Origin: Rhizaria sp. SCN 62-66
Taxonomy: Eukaryota; Rhizaria, unplaced
Assembly: GCA_001724265.1 (NCBI GenBank)
Contig: MEDY01000008.1
Span: forward strand, 97,400-161,399
DNA: 64,000 nt
Reading direction: 5' to 3'
The notes beneath the pieces were generated by a model. The model saw only the letters and a program-made list of their open reading frames with translations, had not been told where the DNA came from and searched no databases. Below are positions 23,201 to 38,200 of the stretch, piece after piece (positions within the stretch are counted from its first letter, which is position 1; each line of letters begins with the position of its first letter). Position numbers and translations under genes: made by a program.

Positions 23201-26200
23201 CGAATCCCAGTCCCGTTCCGAGCCAGCAATAGTGGAAACAGTACTTGATAAGACATTTGCAACTGAAGTTGTCGCTACCCAGCTGTTAGGACGGCTCACA
23301 CAGGTCACTTGTTGGCGCGAGTTGACGTTGCGATGCTCGACAGTAACATGCATGGGGGTATAAAGCAGAGTCCAAGAGTCCGAGTCAAGGAAACTTGTTA
23401 AATTGCGCGGTGCGAACGTGGCAGTTGCTCTCGAAATAGACATATTGCGAGATCCAGTGGAGGCCAACATGTCGGCATCTAAGATAGTTGGCGAGAGATA
23501 CTCCTCAGAAATTGTGTTTGCCGAAGATGTGACAGCAGGGACGTCTTGAGAAGAGACAATACGGTCCGCACTTCCAGGATAAACATGGACGCTAAAAAGT
23601 CCTGATCGCACCCACAATGGCCACTGTGTTAAGTCAGACGTTTTAAACATCAACAAACCGATAACATCAAGTGAAACGCCCAGCTCAGCCAGCTCTGTGT
23701 CAGTCAGAGGGCTTTCGGAGGAATTTGCAGGACTAATCGTTAATATGTCTTCGGCAGTAAGTGACACCAGAGGCAGTGCTAAATCAGGAAAACCTGGAAC
23801 AAGATTTGCGACACTCGCTGTGATGAAATGTACTGCAGAGGAGATATCGCTTGCAGTGTTAGTAGCAGTAGCGGCTGTTGCATTGGTTGTTTCGGTCGTG
23901 GGTTGTGTCGCGTTATTTGCAATCAGAGAAAACGCACCACCAGAGAAGAATCTGCATACCGCAATATCAGCACCCTCATAGCCGTTGAGTGCATGCATCG
24001 ACAACAATGACTCCGGAACTGTTGCGGAACCCGCAGTGTCATCGTCCGAAGGCGAATTGGTTGCAATTTCGCCGTTATTTACAAGACGAACACCATCCCA
24101 GTCGGCGCTAACTTCAACAAATGAAGTCTTCTGGGTTGGCACATGACGGGAAGCAGGCGGATCACTGTTAATCGACGCCGTGCTAAAGATAATGTTGGAG
24201 GTGTTGTAGGTAACATTCAGCGCGGTAATGTCGTTCCAGATTGGAACAATCGTTGCATCAACCTGCATCTGCGTTGATGAACGCAAGAAGGTAAATGCGA
24301 TAGCGCTATTGCCAACAACAACAGGGGATTCGTTGGTGACTTTACCGCGTAGCATCAATGCAGTAAACGATGGAACCAATGTTGTCAGGTGTTCAAGCAT
24401 CGCGTCCATGACAGGACCCAATGTCATAAAACCGGATAGGCGTTGTGAGATGTACACACCGCTAGTGACTGTCGTGAGGGTTGAGTCAATGAGCACGGCG
24501 GAGTGACTTGTGCCGCTCTTGGCGAGAGCGATCACATGCCGTTTTTGGTATGCAAGGATGCGTTTCCACAAGGTCCATACAACTGTGAATGCATTCCAAG
24601 CGCCATCAGTAGGAACTGTCGAAGTGACAGCATCAGGGTGCATCGCAAAAAGGGCTGTAAGATTAACCGTTTGCAACAAGGAAACAGACGTGATGTTGAC
24701 TACGGTATTGTTACTCGAAAGCACACCAATGGCGCGCAAAGCAGATGCGAATTCTGCCCGGAGCAGACTCGCTTGACGCAAGCGCGGAATACTATTCACA
24801 CTGGCTGCCGTAGTATTCGACGACAACGTTGTCGTATTGCTTGACGTCACATTTGCTGCTGCAGTCGCTGCGAGCGCGTTGACCTCACTGACCGCAACAT
24901 AAGCAAGGCTGGCAAAGTAGTTAACAAACATAACACCGAGTTGAGATCCCTTAAATGCAGTGGTCGCATTAGCAGTCGTCTTGAAGGCTCGTCGACCAGC
25001 TGATGTAGACGGCATCATTGAAGCTAGAGTAAGCGTCGCCATAACCGACTCAACGGGCTGTTCACTCTGTACGGAGGCATTCGAGTCAGACGTTAACGGC
25101 GTGTTACTTGTAAACATTGGCAACGACACGAGATTCTCCATGTTCGCAAACGAAACGTCAAGCTTGCCATCGAGAATCTCGTGTAATAAAGCAACAGCCA
25201 CTCCAAATCCAACCTGTGAACCAAGTTCTTGTGCGGATGCAATAAGGAGCGAAAATGATTGAATGATGTCCGACGCCCGTTGACTTGTTAGTGCAACCCG
25301 AGTCTCAGTGAGCAAGGTCTGAAAGCGTTCCTGCTTAGCGAGGCGTAGTGCTGCAGCCTGCTGCTCCTCCGTGTCCGTGGTGTCGACAGTATCCGTCGGC
25401 GCAGCAGGCAAAGTAAATGTAGTCCACGTGCTTACTCCCTGTGCGTCGACAGCCTCAACGAGGATCTGCACAGCACGGGAAAAGAGGCAGAAGTTACGGA
25501 CTGGATCGAGACGTGTCGAATGAAGCAGCACCTTCGGTAGGCGGCTCATCACTACAGGATCTGTAATAACTAACGCCGACGCAGTGCTGGCCGTTGACTG
25601 CGGAAGTGAAGCTGCAGAAAGATGCCAGCGAAACGACAAGGGCAGAACAGTCTCCGCCGTGGTGAACCCATAACAGCGCACTGCATGAACAGACTGACTA
25701 GTCGTCACCGATGGATCGACTTGACATCGTCCTGAGCTCGTCATCGGTGCCGTTACGACCGTCACGATCGCTGAATTAAGCGCACCAGGCAAGAGCGCTC
25801 CAGGAATCTTCTGGAGGTCCGCGGCAGCAAGAGCAGCGGCAGGTGGCGGTGAGCGTGGATAAGCAGAGTCAGCGGCAAAGATGTGAACGCGGAACGTGTA
25901 GACTGTGTCAGGACTTAGCGCTGTTGCGTTAATAACAAGCGTCGTCATAGTGCGCTTGCCGACAGTCACATACGGGCCGGTCAGGTTGAGTTGTCCAGAA
26001 TCGCAGGTCCATAGCACCGCATAATTGCTATTTTTGGCTGCAACCTGCGCACTAAGCCTTAAGTGCTCTGTCGAGGGAAACACGCCCGCCGAGTACTGAG
26101 GGTGTGGGGCTGCAGCGGCGTTGATATAGTACTTGTTACCACGCTTGATAGTACCACCAAGCACAGCAGTTGAGATGCGGGAGTAGTCAGACGGGTAATA

Positions 26201-29200
26201 TGTGGTCACTGAAAAATAAATGGACACCGTAGCTTCAGGTCTCTGTCCAATAGTAGAAGCGCGCTCAACATCAGTCTCAGCAAGCGTGGCCATGATCTCG
26301 GGTGAGAGCGTGACACAGGACTGTGTGCTCTTCAAGGCGTTCGCACCGTCGCTTCCTGCAGCGAAACATGGCACCGATGCGTTTTGCAGTAATGCCCAGT
26401 CAGCCGTAAGCTGGAGTTGTGCCAACGACGAATTTGTGGCGAGATCTTGCTGCGTAAGCTCGGACCGCACTGTTGCGTTCAGTGAAACATACGTGTTGAC
26501 CATTGTTGGTGAGTGATATCGACGATAACACATCCAGGTGTAGACAAAAGCACTTGGATCTGTTGCTTCCAAGTCAGGATCGACAGTGCCGTTGGCGTAG
26601 AGAGTCAGTTTCTCATTTGGTGAAAGAGCAACACCACCATACTCAATAGTACTGCGTGTACCAATCACTGCTGCCGCAGTTGAAAACAGATGCTGTGAGG
26701 TCGTTGTAGCGGTGAGCTTTGAGGCTGTGTTGAATTCTGAGCGAAGAGAGAGTGTGCTGGAGACTTTAGCATCGCTGGTGTTTGGCTCGTAAACATAAGA
26801 GAACGACGACTCAAAAACACGGACGAGGGGGGAAGGCACGTTACCAGTGACATACCCTACAGCAACGGTCGGCGAGAACCGCTGTTGCGCAAGCGGACGA
26901 AGCGCAAGGTGTGTCAGGATGGGCATGCTTTTGATTGTGATCTTAATGCGCTCACAGACAGTCACATGCGTCCACACCGAACTCGGAAGCCCTGCAGTGA
27001 CGCACAGCCGGAATCTGTACGAAGCACCGGGTGGTAGCGTGAATGCCGGAATAAACAGCGCAGTTTGATTCAGCGTTGTGACGGTGGATGCGAACAAAGC
27101 AGGAAGCGTTTCATTGACGAGCGGGCCCCACTTATATGAGATAAACTCGTGCCCTGCTGCAGTTGAACAGGATGACAACGTGACAAGCGGAGTCACCGTG
27201 ATTGCATCTGCAGCAGCATACGTGTTGCTGCGGCCGGAAAGGATCGAGATTAGCGGTCCGTCCGCGGCAAGGCGCGTCACATTGACCGTGGCAACAAACT
27301 CGGAACCCAACCAATTTGTGACGCGGACAGAGAACGTTGCGGTTGTGCCTGCAGGAAGGAAGGTATCAACCTCCGTTGAGTTAAATTGAACTGTAAACAC
27401 CGAGGCGGAACTTGTCAGTGTTGAAAACGGCGTATTGAGATTGGTGGGTGCGATACGGTTTAATAAGGTGTTAAATGCAGCCACAGCGGCACTGTTAGTA
27501 CCATTATTGACGAGCTCAAAATTCATCGACGGCATCATGCCAGCATGACCAATAATAGAACGCACGAGTAGAGTTAGTGGTGAACAGTTACCGATTGTTG
27601 ACGGCGCCGAAAGATCTGCAAACAAGCCCGGCAGAGACGCAGGCGCACGCACTGTTGCGGTGACTTGCGGCATAAAAGGCACCGAGTCATCGTCAATGTT
27701 TGCGTAGAGCGCAGAATTCGTGGCCGTCACAGCGGGCTTGATCACACCACCCTTAAAGGAGACAGTAGACACTGGTCGCAATGTAAAACCGGAGCCAAGG
27801 CGGATCCGAAAAACAGTAGGCGTGCGCCAGTGACATCCAGCGCTCGCCGTCTCACCCAAAAGATCTAATGTTGCCGTCACAAGCACATGCGTACATGTGT
27901 AAAACGTGCCACCAGTGTCGCGGACAGAGATGCCGTCTGCGTCAATGTACGTCGGCACCGGCTGCATGGTGGGGTACGTGAACGTAACGTCAACAAAAGA
28001 CCCAGCAGCGTCAAAATGCGCATCGGCAACGTTGCACATTGGAATACACATGATATCCTCGGCCCAACTGCCGGCCCACGTTATACCGGCGGAGGCGTTC
28101 GTCGCGTCAGACACGCGAGAACAGAGCGTGAACGACGTTGGATAGTAAACAAATCCACTCTTGCATGTGACATATGTTTCCGTGTCAATATCAAGCTCAT
28201 CGGGACTCTTAGGGGAGGTGGGACCACCAATGATCGCCCCAGCGACATCAGAGTCGTCCCATATCTCGCCATCATCACTCATGTACGCAGCGCTATACAT
28301 CGCAGAACGGGACTGATCAGAGACACCACTGACGCGTGACGCGCGGGGCTTAGAAGGGGCCACGAAGAACCCAATAGTGTGCAATTTTCCACCCCCCATC
28401 CCCCCGCCTGCGCCAGCATCGTTCGTGGCACCGCCCTCAAGTGTGGCGGGATCAACGACGTAAACCGTATTGTTCCAGCCAAGTGTATATGTAATCGAGA
28501 CCACACCAAGTCGCACACGCATGGCAGCGCAAGTTGGCTTCGGAACACACTGCGGCACATCCGGGCTCCATACTCCGCCAGTCTGACAGTACCGGTACAT
28601 GACGGATGAGCCGTAACCATAGCCTGCAAATTCGTAGCCAGTCTTGCACTCATATGTCACTCGAGTCCCTTCCTCGAGCGTGTGTTTGTTATAGTGGATA
28701 ATTGTGTTTGCTGGAACAATGTAGTTGGTCACCACAGGGAGGCACGCCCTGTTCGGATACGGCTCACACACAGGTGGTCCCGGCTCCCACTGTCCTTGTT
28801 CACTGCATGTAGTCTTGACGTAGTGGATTTCAGAGTCTTTAACACGGAGACCAACGTCACAAACAAAAAAACGGGAACGCCCAGCAATAAACTCTTCTTG
28901 TAAAAACTGATATCTGGGATTGTTCCCTCCGTTGAAGTCAACAGTTTGGACAGTTTTAAAGACAGTTAGATTTGCGATGCTGTCTATCCAGTCGCAACTG
29001 GCAGCACATACCATGACTGAACCTGGGTTAGACCAATATGTCAGTGCGGATGTGTCGAACGTAGAGTCAAGAAAAGCCTGTGATTGAGCAAGATGACGTG
29101 AGCGGGCTGCTCCGTTCCGTAAAGCAGTTAGGCGTTTATCAGCGACTGCAGCAAGAGAAGCAACACCATCGTACGAGTTGTCAAACTGGTAGAAAGATGA

Positions 29201-32200
29201 GCTCTTGACGATAGCGGCAGCAGATTTGTTGAGGGTACACGTCCTACGAACACGGTTTGCACTATAGTCATCAAAGATTAACACAGTACCCAGCGTCGTG
29301 CGGCGATCATCACCTTCAACAACGCTAAGAGGCGCAATCAACAATGCCGTCGTCAATGAGGGACAAAACAATGTTAAATCTGAGGTAACATCGTAGATCT
29401 CGTCATCTTTGACATACCCTGGTTGGGCGTCTAACAGCACGCGGGGCTCAATAATAGTGACAACGTTGTTCTCGTCCATGGTGACAGAGCCAACAGTGAT
29501 ACCTGCGTTCAGCGCTCGGAAGCTATGACGAGATGCTGTAAGCGGTGCCTGTGCAGAGAGTGAAGCCGCGATTGCAGCCCCATTAGCTATAGTGGGCAAA
29601 GTGGGGGCAGTGAGGGCGGCTGCGTTGAACATGCTCACATCCTTATAGTGAATATTCATTTGATTGACACGCTTTAGAATAGCGCTGTAAGGGAGCTTGG
29701 AGAGATAGAGCTCTTTATACTGAATCGGCACCACAGGATAACTAGCTGGCCCGCAACCGACCAGTGTGCACTCGAGTCCAGTCCGCTGCACCCAACCACG
29801 GCCAAATACGCACTCATACTTAGCAAGACTATTGGACGAGCCAGGCTCCACCGACCCAGTTGTCGAGTTCAAAGTCAACTTTGGCACATAACACTTGGTG
29901 AAAGCAAACTTTCCAACCGCACTGTGCGCAGCAACTCCCCAATTGTAAGAGACGCCTGAGTCAGGATCCGGTGCAATCCATTGACCAAAAGGAGCTTTAA
30001 ATACTGGGCATATGTAAGATTCGCACCGCGATGGTGTATATGACCACAGTCCTGTTGATAAGCACTCAACAGCAGAGCTTATAACGGTGCTCAAAACAAA
30101 GTTGGTCATGCATGTGAAGGCAAGAACTGTCCCAACAGTATAGCCGGTACCGAATGAATCGCTCACCCGGTCACCTTTGCGGACAGTGAAGGTGGGGAGC
30201 GGACGAGTAGCCGTGCCGTTCACGTTCGCAAATGGGTCTGGACACTGTACAGGAATACATGGCTTCATGGTTGACCAACCATCCGTGCGGCATACGATGT
30301 CTTCAACTGGTACATAGCGATCGGAAATGCAAACGGGATTTGCACGTGCGCTCTCAAGTGTAAGCTGCGTCGCACCTGTGAGTGCTGAGTAGAAAATTGA
30401 GGACACAGGAGACACAACAGGAAGTGAGCCGCAGTCGTAGCGAGCCACACAATTAACCGATGCCACACTCCATTGATAACCAGATGAAACAGCTGCGGCT
30501 GCAACTGCAAGAGAACGTAACATACGCCGCTGATGGCGCGAAGTACCATTATTGACGTCCTCAACATCAACTCCGTTGTTTTCAGACATTGCAGCCATGT
30601 CATCAAGTGTAGCTTCCATAGAAGCTGTGACACGTGTACACACTATAGGCGTCGATGTCGACACTTTGAATGACGGTGATGAACACACAGGGACAACATA
30701 AGAGCCGGGAATACGTGAGTCCGTGTACGACACTGAACCGCCAGAAATTGCGGGAAACGTGGGGCACTGCGTTGTCGGTTCACACTGTAACGGGATTGTG
30801 ACTGAAACAGCCTGTACAGTCATACGCGCAGTATGTGATACCGACAAAGATGATGCGCTGGGCAGAACGGCAGCAATGGATGACGGGTCATATGGTGTCC
30901 AACCCGCTGTTGTGCAGTTTAACGTGCTGATAGTGCCAGAGACCGGAGCAAACCAGGTGCGACAGACGAGCGTGGCAAGTGTGCCGAAAGGATGAGATGA
31001 ACGCTGTGCATCATATGTAGCTGTAGTCACCATTTGCGTCCCAACTAATGACACAACTAGCGGCAGTGGCGGACAATTTTCAGTAAATAGACAGACGCCC
31101 GTCATAGGAACTGTCACAGTGACGCCAGCTTCGCGCTCCCACACGCCACTACCGTTGCACGTGAGCGTCTGTTGCGAAATAGCAGCAGAATCCGTCACGG
31201 TGGTGTTTGCGCGGCAAGAGTAAGTCGCAACTGCGCCAGCAGGATACCCAGAAACGGGTTTGAACGAGTATACCGCACCGTTGCTCCCATGAGAGCGCAC
31301 AGTGACTGTCATAGTCTGTGGTGTCGAAGGCGGCGAGTCGCAGTACACAGGCGTGCATACCGGTGCACGGCCAAACCATTTACCATTTGCGGCGCATTCA
31401 ACATCGCTTGCGTTGGTTTTGTAACCCCACGGACAGGCAATTGTAAGTACCGAACGGAACTCGGGATACGCAACACCCGTCTGGAATGAACCAACAGCGG
31501 CTAAGATAACTGAGTCGATCGTTCCCGCAAGAAGACACCGCTCACCAAGATCGCACACAGTGTAGGGCAAAGTAAACGTGCGGTTTGAGTTCGATGACAC
31601 AGGTGTCACCGGGTTGAGGAGAGAACCTGCAGGGAGAACATGGTTCGTGGTGACAATGTTGCCTGCGGGGTCCATCTCGTACACTGTCTCAGTTACATGT
31701 GGACACTTAACGGGCTCACACAACGGAATAACCCCGTACCATTGCGCGTCTGTCATACACCGAAGCGTGCTCAGAGTGCCATCGGGCGCCGTGAGACAGA
31801 CCTCCGGATCCGTCGGTCCTGTCAGTGAGACAGACGGTGATGGTTGGTAACCACGTGCACAAGACAGGTACAGAGATACGGTGGCCTGCGGGTATACGCG
31901 CGTGGTGTTTGAGGAGGATACTTGTTGGGCAACAATAAATCGAGATTTAAGTTCAGGAAGCACGTCCTCGCACTGAGGGATAACGCACTGAAACGCGGTC
32001 TCGACGAGGGGGCCAGTCAAGACAACAGCACCGGAGGTCGGGTCACGCAGACGCCAGATAGCAACTTTCAGTGTCGGGTTTGATGAAGATGTCTCTTCAA
32101 CACATTCATATTTACGGGTAGAGTCACCGACTTCATCGAGGGGAACCGCACCTGCTGAGGCAAGACATGAGACCTCAACAGACGTTGAAACCGCAAAAGA

Positions 32201-35200
32201 CCCACCGAGAGCAGCTGCATTGGAGTATGCAAGACTGACTCCAGCGGCAATAAGTGACGCTTCTGTAGCATTAACACCAAAAAGAGAAGCCGCGGAGCGA
32301 CACATGGGTGTAGTAGAGCAAACGGGGGCAACGCCAGACCATGTACCTGTGCTTAAACAGCGGCGGATTAGTGAGCCTGCAATGAGATGCGAGTCCTCAG
32401 CACACGCGTAAGTGATTATTGAGTCAGCGAGTGGGTACGAAGCGGTGTCCGTGTCACCATTGTGTGCTGAGAGCGTGAATACCGCGTTCGCCACAGTAGC
32501 AGGCAGCTCGCACGCAGCGTACGCCGCGGTAGCGATTGGCACGCAGAGTCCCAACACATACATCTCATTCAAACTCCGCCATTCTGCAACAATGCCGTTC
32601 TGAACGCATGCCCAGCCGACCTCGTCATGTTCGCGCCCCAATGCGCGCGCAGCGCCCTCGCGACACTGTGCACGCATAACTGTGCCAACCGGAAGTCCAG
32701 TAGTAGAGGCCGGTAGCATCGGATTTGTCCAACCACCAAGCTCGGCTTGACTCACAACCGCCGTGACGTAGACGGAGCCATTGAACGAGGGCAGGAGTGG
32801 ACACTCCGCGCGCACACAGGAGAATCTACTCACACCATCAGCATTTGTCCACTGAGGCACTGCGGTGTACACAGATGCAGCTCGAGCCTGACACGTCACA
32901 ACAAGCTCTGAGCCGCTGGCAGGGGTGTAGCCAGAAGCACAAGAATAACGCACGCGTGTACCGAGAGGGTACGGCTTGGCTGAGTTAACAAGGGTACTTA
33001 CTGCAGTCGGCAGCTCGAGCATGCTCACTCTGACGAGAGTCGCATTGTCAGACAATGCTGGAAGTGGGGGTACACTACAGCCCGTATAGTTAACCGATGG
33101 AACAGTGCCGCAAGTAGGAAACACGCCAGTCCATGCGCCAGATGGGGCGCAATAGATTGTACTGGCACGAAAACTAAGAGGATCGTCCGTACTGTCGATT
33201 GACGCAGTGGCAAGTGCAGAGAATGAACGCATCCGAAGCATCCTACGGCTAACAGTAGCAGGAGCTGAAACTGAGTTCAGGTCAGGGGGAGACTCAAGAA
33301 TGTTGGCAGTTGATGCACAGGTTAACGTTGCAACGGACCCAACAAGAGGGTATGTATGCGCCGCAATCTTCATCGGTGTAGAAGTGATAAGATGTGCAAA
33401 CTCCGAGCCCATATGCAAGCAAGCTGCATCCTGTGCGTACGCGACACAGCGAAATGTCGGTGAAGACACTGAAAACCTGCCCAAATCAGTCGAAACATCT
33501 GTTGCAGAAGTGCCACTTGCATTAGCAAGAGAAGTGATGTTTGTCCAAATAGCACCTGCACCTCCAGAGCCCGCTGCCTCACATCGCAGCCAGAGCGAGC
33601 GCGGTGAGCTGGGGCTGGGATGTGTTTGCGCAGCGCAGCCGATCGCAATCGCGCTTCCAACAGAAACTGTATCCCTGTACTTGGTCGGTGCACCCGTCCA
33701 AGGCCGCACAAACGTGCCATTGGTGACCGTGATAGCCATATTTGTTGCTAAAACCGGACGCGCGCATTGAAGATCGAGACACAGGGGTAGTGCGGTTACG
33801 TTGTACTTCCAAAGTCGTGTCTGGGTATCACATTCAATGTTAACCCAGTCAAGACCGGATGGCCGCGACGGGTGGCGACAACGGACGTAGATGGACTGGC
33901 CGGGTGAGCCGGTGATCTCACTAACGGGGTGCAGATCACTTGAGTCTGAATATGTAGCGCCGCTTACAGGTCTCTTTAGCAATGCAGCATGATGCGCCGA
34001 CATAAACGAGGTCAGGGCAGGACACCGAGGCGCCACGCAGCTAAACGCAGCCGCCTCAGTGGGCCACGTCCACCGGCCGGTAAGTCCGTCACAAATACGA
34101 TAGAGTGGAGATACAGTACTGGCGTAAGGTTGCGGCGCATCTGCAGAACATGAATAACGTGCGACAGTGCCCATATCAAAACCACCATTAGTCGTAGAGC
34201 CATTGGTATCACTGCGTAGAGTGCCGCCAGTGATGTTAACAGCATCGGTAAACAGATCAACTTGCACAAACTGCGGCGTGACTGTCTCGCCACCCTGTGT
34301 GATCGGCAGTGGCTGCGTGTTGCTATCAAGTGCTAATGCAGGACATGACGCACGCGATGTGCAGATAGGAGGCTCACCACGCCAAGACCCGTCCGCAGCA
34401 CAGACGAGGTATGATTGACCTCCATAGGTGCCAGTGGGACACTGGAGCGTGATCCGTGAGTTGACCGCAGGATAAGTCACATTCACTCCATTAGGCTGCT
34501 GCAGTGACGTAACATAACCGCGCAACAATCCGGCAATGTCCTCACACACGGTGGTGATACACGAGAGTTCAGAGACGATATCTGCCTTTGCTTTAGTCCA
34601 GTAACCTACGTCGGAGACGCCATCGTGCTCACATGTCAAGTTGACATGCTTGTTGACCTCGGGCGTTGTAAAGAGCGCCCAGGTCTGGTGCGCAGTCGCC
34701 GGGCACATGTAGAACATCAGAGCACCATAAGGCCATTTCTTGACCAGATACCAGAATGACGTCCCAAGCCCAGTAGGAACGCCCGGTTGGGGACCAAGGC
34801 CGTCCTCTTCGGGAAGTAATACCGCACCAAGCCGCAATCCAGTGTAGCTTACCACAGGTAACGCACCACATGCCACGGGGACACAAGTTGGCAACGTCCC
34901 AACCCATATACCGTTGGCGTTGCAGGTCAGCCGTGAGGAAGCAGGGACAAAACGGCGTTTACATTGAACAACCATGACAGATTTGTAATGCTGAAATGGT
35001 GCTGGGTCTTGCTCGCTTGCGTTGAATGAGCTTGGTGGGCCAAAATTGAAACGGTAGTTGCCAGTGAGCCCATTGTCGCTCGAGCAACGAGGATGCAGCT
35101 TCTCGCATCGCAACATCGACTCCATGACGACAGGCGACGTCGTAACATGACCATCGGTCCACGCCGCAGTTGCAGCAGCGTCGACAGTCGCATTAATGCG

Positions 35201-38200
35201 TCTCCACTGCGCCACTGCGCCAGAGGAGGATTGTACACATTGTGCGGCCACGACACCTTCGTCGTCATAAAGCGTCGCCACACCAGTGGATGAAAAGCTT
35301 GATGATGGGGCGTAGCCGGGAGAGCAACGCAAGTGAGCGCGTGCATTGACACGGACGTGACCAGTCCCTGTAAGCAGTGACGGCGTGGGGTACGTCAGCT
35401 GGTAGGTTTCCAAAGCATAATCTGTCTCATCAGCACTAGGAATCATCAACATTTGCCGTGCTAGTGCGATTGTCATCACAGGACATAGTGCGGGTTTGCA
35501 GTTAAAGTTTTTCATTGCTACACTGGGAATCGCATCAGGCGGTACGTCTCCAGAATATGCTGAAACTTTACTTGGGACAGTCGAAGATGCCCATTTCGCA
35601 AATGTCAGTCCAGTTGCGGCTTGGACGCTGTCAGAGCAAGTGTCCGAAACTGAGAATGTCACAAGTGCGGCGCCGTACTGGTCAACAGCTGAATAACCAG
35701 GCTTGCAGGAGGCAGTAACTGTGGTTCCAGGAGCAACCTTGACTGGAACGCGAGGATCGTCAAGCCTACCAAGTGTGTCTCCAAGGCGGGGCGCAGCCGC
35801 ATCCCGTGGGTTCACAACCGTGGTGCCGGTGAACACATTCTCGACCACAACATCCGCTTTAGTTCCGGATAAAGTGATAACTGCGCCTTCTGATTCGAGT
35901 TTGCCAGAGCTAGCAAGCTGTAGGGGGATTCGACAAGACCTGCGCGGGCACGACGCAAGTGTGTTCGCGCCAGCAAAGTCTGTTGGCAATGCAGGTACCC
36001 ACCGTGCTGTGGCGTTGCAGGAGTGGAATGAAATAGACTCATACCCCGGCTCAACGCAATAAACAGTGAAGTTACTCCCCATTACAGGTGGACTGAGCGT
36101 GGTTGAACCAATGACTTGGAGTTGACTTACAGGGTCAAAGCCTGCCCAGCGCAAGTGAGAGATTGCAGGACACTCAACGGCAGAGCAGACTTGCATAGAG
36201 GCCATTGTGACATTGTTCCACAGTGGCACTACATCGAGTGTAGGATCGCCAACTTTGTACCCGTAACCCAAGTGGTCACTGTACGTCTCCACTTCCGTCA
36301 CACGCATTGGATCAACACGATATGGGCCACGACCACAAGACCGCCAGATTACGCCAACACTATTCACATCTGGCGATTCACCAGCGGCGCTGCACGACTG
36401 TTGCACAACAGCGCCCACTGGGTAATGAATTTCACTCGCGTAACGCCAGGGGAGCGCCATTGAGTCGCGCTGGTCATCAGTGGCCGTGACCGTGGGCAGG
36501 TCCAGCATCGGAAGAGTGCGGAATTGAAGCCGTGAAGCAGAAGGTTTGTGCATCGGCAGTACGCAGACGGTGTCTGCGCGGCAGGAGGTTCCTTGTACAG
36601 CCCAAACACCATCAACGCAAGAGATCGTACCTCTTGTGCCAATCTCTGGTGTGAGCGTGACGTAGTGGGCAGGACAGACTGTTGTCAACTCAGTCTTGAG
36701 GCCAGAAACAGAGGACGTGTACGCAGAGACTGAGATCGATTCTAACAGCGACGACCGCGGCTTGGCCCATTGTGGTAAATGTAAACACTCACTTGGGACG
36801 CACAGCGGAAGGCCAACACCGTTACCAAGGACTTGGTTTGTGTCGACAGCAACCCAGGACCCACGGCGGAACCCAGCCTGTGCAGCGGTTGCAGCCTCTT
36901 TTGTCGCCGTCATAATGACTTGCGTTGTGGTAGTGCTACTTCCAGAAGCGGCTGGCGTCGACGAAGTGTCACAATCAATATCACTATAACCACACCACGT
37001 ATCTCCAAACGCGCGTGCCTGCGTCCTATCGGTACTGGTTGCACGGCATTCAAACTGCATCGCAGCTGGTAAAGCAGATAGCGTACTCTGAGGCACGGGC
37101 AGACCACCGAAGGGACACGAGAACGTAACAACCGTGCCAGACGGGAAACGGCGGCCGCGGAACGGTAATGTTGTCGTGTTGTCAGACGCTGAAGCCAGAA
37201 GAAACTTCGGCTTCGCGCCAGGAAATACTGGTGGTTGCGAGTACGACGTTAACAGCCCAACAGTAGACGTATACGTCTGAGGAAATCCGTCACATACAAT
37301 TGGCAGGCATACAGCACACATAATTAAAATGGTACGCGCACTTGCAGTTGTCACACGTTGCGGGAGCGATTCAGCGAGGGCCAGCAGTGCAGTTTCATCT
37401 GGGTCAGATCCAATAGACGTAGGTACGCTTGTAGGAACCGATGATAAAACTTGACGCCACTCACCAGGGCCAGTTGGTGAAGCGTAACACTGGTATGATG
37501 CAACTGGGCGGGCGTCAACAGAAGACACAGCAGCATTGCGGCAGGTAATGTGCGCAAAGGCACCATCACTGAAGACGTGCAAGCCATCGATCAGGCCGCC
37601 ACCGGCGCCAGGAAGGTCATCTGCGCTGATAGTATCAAGTTTTCCATTCGCTGCGATCTTTGCCGCAGCCAGCACTGCGCTCATGGCGGGGCTCGCTCGG
37701 ACCGTGCTGAGGACAGGCGGGGGCAGCACGCCCTGATCTGCGGAGGCCACCGCGTATTGCGAGTAGTGCAGACGCATGTGCGGCGGTAAAGCGCGCTCCA
37801 GTGGATGCGGGCCGCACTGCGCAGGACAGCGCGCAAGTACCACAGGCCGTGTTGCAACCGTGTTGACCTTGGCGTCGCCAGGAACGAGCGGCGTGGTTGA
37901 CGACGCGCTCTCGCGCAGATGTGTGCGTGTATGCCAGCGACCGCGACGACAAGTAAGTGCAACAGCAGTGGCAAGATACGGCGTGGTAACTGTCGCCGTA
38001 GCGGCAGCAGGAAGTGCAGGGATAAGAGTTGAACCGGAAAGAAGAGTTGTCAGATTAACGTAACTCGCATCGGGCTCAGGTGCAGGTTCAGACTCGGGTT
38101 CAGGTTCAGCGCTGTTATTTTCGTCGTTGTCAGTAGTGTCCCCAGGCGTTGTAACATCAGGGTTCACATCCGTATCAACGCCTCCGTCAGCGTCATCACC

